Below, piece after piece: positions 1 through 5,383 of a stretch of 8,013 bases of DNA. Positions within the stretch are counted from its first letter, which is position 1, and each line of letters begins with the position of its first letter. The position numbers were made by a program, and so were the translations under genes. Below the pieces are notes generated by a model, which saw only the letters and a program-made list of their open reading frames with translations, was not told the DNA's origin and ran no database searches. This DNA comes from JAICNR01 sp035687725 (GTDB lineage: Bacteria; Gemmatimonadota; Gemmatimonadetes; JACCXV01; JAHWKZ01): contig DASRVB010000026.1 of assembly GCA_035687725.1 (NCBI GenBank), positions 1-8,013 of the forward strand. Reading direction: 5' to 3'.

Positions 1-23
1 CGCGCGAGGGGCGACCAACCCCA

Positions 24-30
24 AGGAGGA
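24..30 (+). promoter_or_regulatory. Shine-Dalgarno site of first amidohydrolase
   Basis: A strong AGGAGG-type ribosome binding site (AAGGAGGAAACG) lies a few bases before the ATG at 35. It fixes that ATG as the start, which also gives a complete signal peptide. Only 34 bases precede the gene in the window, so no promoter can be assigned. Confidence 0.8.
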
Positions 31-34
31 AACG

Positions 35-1456
35 ATGAGGAGAGCGGCGTTCGCGGTCCTGGCCGCCGCGGGGATTCCCGCGCTGGCCGCGACGGCAAGC
101 GCGCAGACAGTCCGGGAACTCCCCGAGGCGGTCGCGCAGTATGTGAAGGTGAACGCGCCGCTGGTCGCGCTGACCGGCGTACAGGTCGTCGACGGCACCG
201 GCGCCGCGCCACTGGCGGATGCGACGATCGTGATCCGCGACGGTCGGATCGAGGCCGTCGGCACGGACGTGGAGATCCCGGCGGGCGCCGAGGTCCTGGA
301 CCTCGCCGGCCACACCGTGGTTCCCGGCTTCGTCGGGCTCCACGACCACACGTTCTACACGACCGCCGGCCGCCGCATCCAGGCGACCGAGACGGCCCCC
401 AAGCTCTACCTGGGCTCGGGGGTGACGACGATCCGGACCACCGGGAGCTACCATCCCTACTCCGAGCTCAACCTCAAGCGCGCCATCGACGCCGGCCGGG
501 TGGCGGGGCCGCGGATCCACGTGACGGGTCCGTACCTGACCGGCGGCGAGTCGATGTACATGACGATCGTCGAGGATCCCGACGAAGCGCGCCGGGTCGT
601 CGGCTACTGGGCGGACGAGGGCGCGACCTGGTTCAAGGTCTACACGCGGATTTCGCGCGCGGATCTGGCCGCCGTCATCGACGAGGCCCACAAGCGGGGC
701 CTCAAGGTCACGGGCCACATCTGCTCTGTCTCGTTCCGCGAAGCGGTCGAGCTCGGGATCGACAACCTCGAGCACGGCTTCTTCACGAATTCCGACTATG
801 CGGCCGGCAAACAGCCCGACGAGTGCCCGGACAACCTGACCGAGAGCCTGCTGGCGGTCGATCCCCAAGGCCCCGAGGTCCAGGCCACGTTCCGCGACAT
901 GATCGACAACGGTGTCGCGATGACGACCACGGTCGCGATCTACGAGACGTTCGTGCCGGACCGGCCGCCACTCGATCAGCGGATGCTCGACCTCATGGCG
1001 CCCGAAGCACGCGAGGAGTATCTGGAGACCCGCGCGGAGATCGCCGCCACGGCCGACTCCTCCGCATGGCCGGAGCTGTTCCAGAAAGCGCAGGCCTACG
1101 AGCGGGCGTTCGTCGAAGCCGGGGGGCTCCTCGCGGCCGGCGTCGACCCCACCGGGATCGGCGGTGCGCTGGCCGGCCTCGGAGACCAGCGCAACTACGA
1201 GCTCCTCGTCGAGGCCGGGTTCGCACCGGCCCAGGCGATCCAGATCATGACGGCGAACGGCGCGAAGGTCCTCGGCGAGTACGGGCAGTACGGCTCGATC
1301 GAGCCCGGCAAGCTGGCCGAGCTGGCGGTGATCGAGGGCGACCCGGTCGCGCGGCCGGCCGAGATCCGGAACGTCACGCTGGTGTTCAAGGATGGCCTCG
1401 GGTTCGACGCCCCGAAGCTGATCGAGTCGACCAAGGGGATCGTCGGCATCCGGTGA
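35..1456 (+). CDS. Secreted metal-dependent amidohydrolase (imidazolonepropionase-like), copy 1
   Basis: The 473-residue protein belongs to the amidohydrolase superfamily, whose members hydrolyse C-N or related bonds with one or two metal ions in a TIM barrel. Residues 1-23 form a signal peptide (RR, alanine-rich core, ASA before Gln24), so the enzyme is probably periplasmic or exported. A small beta-sandwich half follows (VVDGTG near 52-56, an IVIRDGRIEAVG segment), then VVPGFVGLHDH. All expected ligand positions are visible: H103 and H105 (HDH), K201 (FKVY), H228 (VTGH), H247 (LEHG) and D371 (GVDPTG). The C-terminal segment TANGAKVLGE..GSIEPGKLAEL is typical of the imidazolonepropionase/dipeptidase-like branch. 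The substrate cannot be told from sequence. A close paralog starts 33 bases downstream, and App1 and DUF3224 genes follow on the same strand. Confidence 0.93.
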   Translation: MRRAAFAVLAAAGIPALAATASAQTVRELPEAVAQYVKVNAPLVALTGVQVVDGTGAAPLADATIVIRDGRIEAVGTDVEIPAGAEVLDLAGHTVVPGFVGLHDHTFYTTAGRRIQATETAPKLYLGSGVTTIRTTGSYHPYSELNLKRAIDAGRVAGPRIHVTGPYLTGGESMYMTIVEDPDEARRVVGYWADEGATWFKVYTRISRADLAAVIDEAHKRGLKVTGHICSVSFREAVELGIDNLEHGFFTNSDYAAGKQPDECPDNLTESLLAVDPQGPEVQATFRDMIDNGVAMTTTVAIYETFVPDRPPLDQRMLDLMAPEAREEYLETRAEIAATADSSAWPELFQKAQAYERAFVEAGGLLAAGVDPTGIGGALAGLGDQRNYELLVEAGFAPAQAIQIMTANGAKVLGEYGQYGSIEPGKLAELAVIEGDPVARPAEIRNVTLVFKDGLGFDAPKLIESTKGIVGIR

Positions 1457-1477
1457 AGATCGTCGGCATCAGGTAAA
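1438..1477 (+). repeat. 20-bp imperfect tandem repeat at amidohydrolase junction
   Basis: Two adjacent 20-bp units, 1438-1457 and 1458-1477, share GATCGTCGGCATC and differ at only 2 positions. The first unit encodes the final codons and TGA stop of copy 1 (IVGIR). The second lies just after the stop and could read KIVGIR-stop only in another frame. Copy 2 of the amidohydrolase also ends in GIVGIR, so the second unit looks like a leftover gene terminus from the duplication, or a local slippage duplication. It sits directly before the ribosome binding site of copy 2. Confidence 0.85.
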
Positions 1478-1489
1478 GGAGGGCGCACG

Positions 1490-2923
1490 ATGAGGAAGTC
1501 GCCGTTCACGCGCGGGCTGACGCTTGCGGCGGTCCTGATTGCCGCGGTCAGCGGGGCCGCCCGAGGTCAGGCGGGAGACCTGGAAGAGGCCGTGGCACAG
1601 TACGTGACGGTCGATGCGCCGGTCGTGGCGCTGACCGGAGTGCAGGTCGTCGACGGCACCGGCGCGCCGCCGCTGGCCGATGCGACGATCGTCATCCGCG
1701 ACGGCGTGATCGAGGCAGTCGGAGAGGGCGTCGAGGTCCCGGAGGGGGCCGAGGTCCTCGATCTCACAGGGCACACGGTGATCCCCGGGATCGTGGGGCT
1801 CCACGATCACACGTTCTACATGACCGCCGGGCGCGTGGTCCAGTCCACCGAGACTGCCCCCAAGCTCTACCTGGGCTCGGGCGTCACGACGATCCGCACG
1901 ACTGGCAGCTACCACCCCTACTCCGAGCTCAACCTCAAGCGCGCGATCGACGCGGGCATCCTGCCGGGGCCGCGGATGCACGTCACGAGCCCGTATCTGG
2001 TAAGCGAGCCTTCCGCCGAGCTGGACATGACGATCGTGGACGACCCCGACGAGGCGCGGAGGGTGGTCGATTACTGGGCGGACGAGGGCGCGACCTGGGT
2101 CAAGGTGTACACGCGGATCTCACGCGCGAACCTCGCGGCCGTGATCGAGGAAGCCCACAGGCGCGACCTCAAGGTCACGGGCCACATCTGCTCGGTGTCC
2201 TTTCGCGAGGCGGCCGCGCTCGGAATCGACAACGTCGAGCACGGACTGTTCACGAATTCGGACTATGTCGATGACAAACAGCCCGACGAGTGCCCGTCCA
2301 ACATGATGACCAGCCTCTTCTCTCTCGATCTGGAGAGTCCCGAGGTGGAGGCGACGTTCCGCGACCTGATCGACAACGGGGTCGCGATGACGTCCACGCT
2401 GGCGATCCTCGAGACGTTCGTCCCGAACCGGCCGCCGCTCGACCAGCGTATGCTGGACCTCATGGCCCCCGAGATACGGGAGGAGGTACTGGAAACGCAC
2501 GCAGCCATCGAGGCCACGGCGGGCTCCTCTCCCTGGCCGCGATTCTTCGAGAAGGTCCTGGCATACGAGAAGGCATTCGTCGACGCCGGGGGGCTTCTGG
2601 CCGCGGGCGTCGACCCGACGGGATACGGCGGCGCGATCGCCGGAACGGGCGACCTCCGGAACTACGAGCTCCTTCTCGAGGCGGGGTTCACGCCCGTCCA
2701 GGCGATCCAGATCATGACGGCGAACGGCGCGAAGGTCCTCGGCGAGTACGACAACTACGGCTCGATCGAAGCCGGAAAGCTGGCCGAGCTGGCGGTGATC
2801 GAAGGCGATCCTGTCGCGCGGCCGGCCGAGATCCACAACGTCGCGCTCGTGTTCAAGGACGGACTCGGATACGACGCTCCGGCGCTCATCGAGTCGACAA
2901 AGGGGATCGTCGGCATCCGTTGA
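1490..2923 (+). CDS. Secreted metal-dependent amidohydrolase, copy 2 (tandem paralog)
   Basis: This 477-residue protein aligns with its upstream neighbour nearly end to end and appears roughly three-quarters identical by eye. It has its own signal peptide (hydrophobic stretch about residues 9-24; the cleavage site is less clear than in copy 1) and an AGGAGG ribosome binding site before the ATG. All metal-binding positions are kept: H105 and H107 (HDH), K205 (VKVY), H232 (VTGH), H251 (VEHG) and D375 (GVDPTG). Copy 2 is therefore expected to be active, not a decaying duplicate. The clearest differences are the signal peptide, a loop near residues 171-180 with a short indel (VSEPSAELD against a shorter Gly-rich version in copy 1), and residues 271-282. 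A changed loop with an unchanged metal site would suit altered substrate preference, which is inference. Its stop codon overlaps the start of the App1-like gene. Confidence 0.93.
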   Translation: MRKSPFTRGLTLAAVLIAAVSGAARGQAGDLEEAVAQYVTVDAPVVALTGVQVVDGTGAPPLADATIVIRDGVIEAVGEGVEVPEGAEVLDLTGHTVIPGIVGLHDHTFYMTAGRVVQSTETAPKLYLGSGVTTIRTTGSYHPYSELNLKRAIDAGILPGPRMHVTSPYLVSEPSAELDMTIVDDPDEARRVVDYWADEGATWVKVYTRISRANLAAVIEEAHRRDLKVTGHICSVSFREAAALGIDNVEHGLFTNSDYVDDKQPDECPSNMMTSLFSLDLESPEVEATFRDLIDNGVAMTSTLAILETFVPNRPPLDQRMLDLMAPEIREEVLETHAAIEATAGSSPWPRFFEKVLAYEKAFVDAGGLLAAGVDPTGYGGAIAGTGDLRNYELLLEAGFTPVQAIQIMTANGAKVLGEYDNYGSIEAGKLAELAVIEGDPVARPAEIHNVALVFKDGLGYDAPALIESTKGIVGIR

Positions 2924-3999
2924 GACGCGGCGCGCGGCCGATCGTCGTCGAGGCGTATCGGAGCTACGGGACCAGCGATCGCGTGTTCGTGCGCGGCCGC
3001 GTGCTCGCCGATCCCGGCGTCGCGCGCGCGGCACCCGGTGACAGGCGGCTCCGGAACCTGCGCCGCACGTGGCGGCGGATGCGGAGCCGGGAGGTGCCGC
3101 ACGCCCGGGTGTCGGTCCGCTTCCAGGGCTCGGAGACGGAGGCGGTGGCCAACGGGGAAGGGCACATCCACACCTGGCTCATCCCCGACGCGCCGCTCGC
3201 GCCGGACCAGATCTGGCACCCGGTCGCGCTCGAGGTCGTCAGCCCGCCGGTGACCGGACCCGGACGCGGCGAGACGGGCATCCTCGTGCCGAGCCCAGCC
3301 GCGCGCTTCGGCGTCATCAGCGACATCGACGACACGGTCATCCAGGCCGACGTGGCACGGCTCCTGTCGATGGTGGCCGACGTGGCGTTCGGCAGCGCCC
3401 ACACGCGCGCTCCGTTTCCCGGCGTGGCCGCGTTCTTCCGCGCCCTGCACACCGGCACGGGGACCGCGCTCAACCCCGTGTTCTACGTTTCCAACGGTCC
3501 GTGGAATCTCTACGACGTATTCGAGCATTTCCTCGAGCTCCGCGGGATCCCGCCGGGACCGGTTGAGCTGAGGGACTGGGGCGCGCCGTGGCGGGAGGTG
3601 CGGCGCATCGGCAGGTACGAGCACAAGCTCGAGTCGATCCGCCGGATCTTCCGCACGCTCCCCGACCTGCCCTTCATCCTGATCGGGGATTCGGGCGAAG
3701 ACGACCCGGAGATCTATCGGGACGTCGTGCGGGAGTTTCCCGCGCGCGTGCCGGCCGTATACATCCGCGACGTCTCGCGGGACCCGCTCCGGCGCACGGA
3801 GATCGCGAACCTGGCCGAAGAGGTGAGCTCGGCGGGAAGCGCGCTCGTCCTGGCCGAGGACACGCTGGCGGCCGCGCGCCATGCCGCCGACCACGAATGG
3901 ATCGATCCGGCGGCCGTCCACGCCGTATCCGCCGAGAGTCGTCATGCCGGCGCGCGCGCCGCGACGGTCGTCGAGGGGGGCACGGAACATCGCATCTGA
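2920..3999 (+). CDS. App1-like (DUF2183) HAD-type phosphatase
   Basis: The protein is about 359 residues. A TTG start at 2920 overlaps the preceding stop (TTGA), the usual sign of translational coupling. It is preferred because the conserved opening (YRSYGTSDRVFVRGRVL, about residues 14-30) would be cut by later GTG starts at 2983 or 2989. The first ~125 residues look like a beta-rich N-terminal domain. The catalytic part has the DxDxT motif at D135-I-D137-D-T139, S191-N192 in YVSNGPWNLYD, K236 in YEHKLE, and the acidic GDSGEDD loop at 256-262. This order matches the family of yeast App1, a Mg-dependent phosphatidate phosphatase. In bacteria the substrate is mostly unproven, so lipid phosphatase activity is inference. 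No signal peptide is seen, so it is probably cytoplasmic, unlike its exported neighbours. The last ~30 residues are low-similarity tail. Confidence 0.88.
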   Translation: MRRGARPIVVEAYRSYGTSDRVFVRGRVLADPGVARAAPGDRRLRNLRRTWRRMRSREVPHARVSVRFQGSETEAVANGEGHIHTWLIPDAPLAPDQIWHPVALEVVSPPVTGPGRGETGILVPSPAARFGVISDIDDTVIQADVARLLSMVADVAFGSAHTRAPFPGVAAFFRALHTGTGTALNPVFYVSNGPWNLYDVFEHFLELRGIPPGPVELRDWGAPWREVRRIGRYEHKLESIRRIFRTLPDLPFILIGDSGEDDPEIYRDVVREFPARVPAVYIRDVSRDPLRRTEIANLAEEVSSAGSALVLAEDTLAAARHAADHEWIDPAAVHAVSAESRHAGARAATVVEGGTEHRI

Positions 4000-4014
4000 A
4001 ACGAACGAGGTAGC

Positions 4015-4521
4015 ATGGAAAAGGGTACGGGAACCATCCTGGTGGCGCTCCTCGGGGCGGGCGCGTCCGGCTCCGTAGCGCAGGCGCAACCCGCCGCGGG
4101 AGATACGCTCATGCAGGCGAGCGGAACGTTCGACGTGGAATTGACGCCGCAGCCTTCCGACGGCGGCGCGACGCCGGGCAGGATGACGATCGCGAAGCGG
4201 TTCCACGGCGATCTGGAGGGGACGAGCCAGGGCCAGATGCTGACGGCCATGACGGCTGTGGACGGATCGGCGGCGTACGTCGCGATCGAGGAGTTCCGCG
4301 GGACGCTCCACGGAAAGAGCGGCACGTTCGCGCTCCAGCACTCCGGGACGATGGCCCGCGGCGCGGCGGGGGCGTCTCCGCGGAGACGTGCGGCGGCACT
4401 CGACCCCCGATGCGCGCTGATCCCAGGGGTGCGTCTCCGCGGAGACGCGCAAGACGAGCTGCCGGCGATGCTTACGTTCCCGAGGGTCCTCCCCGCCGCT
4501 CGAGGAGTCTTCGCAGAGTAG
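4015..4521 (+). CDS. Secreted DUF3224-domain protein with lost/replaced C-terminus
   Basis: The start is ATG with GAGG four bases upstream, 15 bases after the App1-like gene. Residues 1-25 look like a signal peptide ending AQA. Residues about 36-117 match the DUF3224 pattern: GTFDVELTPQ, GRMTIAKRFHGDLEGTSQGQML, GSAAYVAIEEFRGTLHGKSGTFALQHSGTM.RGA. The family normally continues with a VVPDSGTGEL..GL.G stretch and a final beta strand, which are absent in all three frames here. Instead, from about residue 119 (base 4369) the frame runs through two copies of a palindromic repeat and a low-complexity Arg/Ala-rich tail. The last 50 bases also overlap, tail to tail, the nucleotidyltransferase gene on the other strand. 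The protein is therefore probably a truncated, possibly non-functional remnant. The family's biochemical function is unknown; it is a small beta-barrel-like fold. Confidence 0.7.
   Translation: MEKGTGTILVALLGAGASGSVAQAQPAAGDTLMQASGTFDVELTPQPSDGGATPGRMTIAKRFHGDLEGTSQGQMLTAMTAVDGSAAYVAIEEFRGTLHGKSGTFALQHSGTMARGAAGASPRRRAAALDPRCALIPGVRLRGDAQDELPAMLTFPRVLPAARGVFAE
4372..4448. repeat. Compound palindromic element: two 17-bp units flanking a hairpin
   Basis: The 17-mer GCGTCTCCGCGGAGACG occurs at 4372-4388 and again at 4431-4447, start to start 59 bp. Each contains a perfect 16-bp palindrome (CGTCTCCG/CGGAGACG, at 4373-4388 and 4432-4447); the second extends to 18 bp (4431-4448). Between them, ACCCC..GAT and ATC..GGGGT (within about 4403-4430) form a further imperfect hairpin. 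The layout resembles REP/BIME-type or small miniature elements. It sits exactly where DUF3224 homology ends and 23 bases beyond the stop of the minus-strand nucleotidyltransferase gene. It could act as a terminator for that gene, but there is no T-run. No transposase lies nearby. Confidence 0.8.
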
Positions 4522-5026
4522 GAAGCGTGAGGCGGTCCTTTTCCCGGCCGGCCGCTTCTTTCGAACGAATCACGTCGGCGAGCGCCGCCACCGGCACTTC
4601 GATGCCGCGAATGTCGATCTTCACCGCGCGCCGGCGGAGATCGGGATATCCTCTTGTGCCCGCCGGATCGAACGTCAGGTCGAGATCTCCATAGCGTGTC
4701 GTCAGGTTGAGGATCGACACGCGCGCGAGAAACTCCGCGGACCGATCGAAATCCGATCCAGCGGGCTCATCGGCGGTGCGAATCCGGGCATTCAGTCGAT
4801 CCAGTGCGGCCGCGAGGGCCTTCAGATTGTCGCCCCTCCGATCGGGGGCGATGTCCACGTCGGTCGTGACATACGGAGAGCCGTGGAGCGTGGCGGCCAG
4901 GCCACCGATCAGTACGTATCGGACGCCGCTCTCGTCGAGGACGCGGAGGATGGATTCCGGGTCGAAGAATCCCGTCTCAGCCAAGGCGCCGAGCCATGGC
5001 CGCACGTCCCTCGCGGATGAAGGCAA
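4472..5026 (-). CDS. AbiEii-like/MNT nucleotidyltransferase (putative toxin partner)
   Basis: The protein has up to 184 residues and a minimal nucleotidyltransferase fold. Counting from the TTG at 5026, IGG (G41-G42) is followed by TTDVDI with D56 and D58, the hG[GS]...DxD signature. A possible third acidic residue is D114 or D116 (GDLDL). The C-terminal SKEAAGREKDR segment (155-165) is typical of AbiEii/DUF6036-like proteins. Members transfer nucleotides onto tRNA or proteins, and several are toxins of toxin-antitoxin or abortive-infection pairs; the target here is unknown. The gene overlaps the XRE gene: from the TTG at 5026 by 50 bases, or from the TTG at 4984 (residue 15, just before the conserved FFDPES) by only 8. 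A GTG at 5005 is a third option. The later TTG fits the family start best. No clear ribosome binding site is seen, suggesting translational coupling. Confidence 0.85.
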   Translation of the reverse strand: MPSSARDVRPWLGALAETGFFDPESILRVLDESGVRYVLIGGLAATLHGSPYVTTDVDIAPDRRGDNLKALAAALDRLNARIRTADEPAGSDFDRSAEFLARVSILNLTTRYGDLDLTFDPAGTRGYPDLRRRAVKIDIRGIEVPVAALADVIRSKEAAGREKDRLTLPTLRRLLERRGGPSGT

Positions 5027-5306
5027 CGGCTCGAACGAGCTGATCCAGACGTTGGGCGGCAGTCAGAGCGAGATTCCCCTCGATCTGGCTCGCGTCCACG
5101 GAATCGCGGTCTTCAAGTCCCAGCCGCAGCTCGAGGCCGCACGCGTGGATGAGTCTGCGCAAGGATTCCAGCGAGGGTCGGGTCGCGCCGGACTCCCAGC
5201 GGGCGATCGCCGACTGGGTCGTTCCTGCTCGAGCCGCGAGCTCGGCCTGCGTCAGCCCGGCCCGCGAGCGCGCTTCGCGAAGGATATCTCCGGATATTAT
5301 GGTCAT
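4977..5306 (-). CDS. XRE-family helix-turn-helix protein (putative antitoxin/autorepressor)
   Basis: The 109-residue protein has an N-terminal Cro/C1-type helix-turn-helix at about residues 8-60: ILREARSRAGLTQAELA, then AGTTQSAIARWESG and RPSLESLRRL. TQxxLA, the recognition-helix QSAIARWE and the following SG are typical XRE landmarks. Residues about 80-105 (TAAQRLDQLVRAVAFIREGR) form a predicted helix that may bind the partner. It is the first gene of a minus-strand operon and overlaps the nucleotidyltransferase. The ATG at 5306 is the only reasonable start: an in-frame TGA lies 24 bases upstream, and the HTH begins at residue 8. There is no Shine-Dalgarno sequence before it, so the message may be leaderless or nearly so. 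By analogy with similar pairs, it should repress its own promoter and neutralise the enzyme. That role is inference. Confidence 0.87.
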   Translation of the reverse strand: MTIISGDILREARSRAGLTQAELAARAGTTQSAIARWESGATRPSLESLRRLIHACGLELRLGLEDRDSVDASQIEGNLALTAAQRLDQLVRAVAFIREGRAAMARRLG

Positions 5307-5345
5307 GAATATAGCACATTCGATATATCAATGACACACAGGGCC
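5282..5345. promoter_or_regulatory. AT-rich divergent control region with GATAT-type inverted repeats
   Basis: Bases 5281-5340 are 65% A+T (39 of 60) inside an otherwise GC-rich window. The stretch has GATATC at 5283, GATAT at 5293, GAATAT at 5307 and the 8-bp palindrome GATATATC at 5322-5329. ATATC/GATAT (5284-5288, 5293-5297) form an inverted repeat with a 4-base spacer. TGAATATA (5306-5313) and TATATCA (5324-5330) form a second one with a one-base bulge. It covers the XRE start and the upstream region of polA. An XRE operator plus the XRE promoter is the best guess. TATATC or TATATT could be a -10 box, but no convincing -35 was found. Confidence 0.5.
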
Positions 5346-5383
5346 GCAGGCCGGAACCGGCGCGGGCCGATACCTTGAGGCCG

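Noticed and set aside
823..1476. Second plus-strand frame inside amidohydrolase copy 1
   Set aside because: Arg/Pro/Gly-rich alternate frame without motifs. Its only interesting part, a KIVGIR ending, is explained by the 20-bp tandem repeat.
2290..2919. Possible N-terminal extension of the App1-like protein
   Set aside because: The frame is open upstream only because of high GC content. The extension is Arg/Gly-rich and lies inside the well-conserved second amidohydrolase. The family-like start follows the TTG at 2920.
4372..4447. Twin palindromes as a CRISPR array
   Set aside because: Only two units, each itself a palindrome, one 42-base gap containing a hairpin, and no cas genes.
4372..4448. 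Classical Rho-independent terminator
   Set aside because: Hairpins are strong but no T-run follows on either strand, so a terminator role is only possible, not supported.
2755..4452. Long minus-strand open frame (565 codons) opposite the App1 and DUF3224 genes
   Set aside because: Shadow frame with Arg/His-rich low-complexity composition; the opposite strand carries recognisable conserved motifs.
5350..5361. Short GCCGG-AA-CCGGC inverted repeat before polA
   Set aside because: Five-base arms with a two-base centre are expected by chance in GC-rich DNA and cannot form a stable hairpin.
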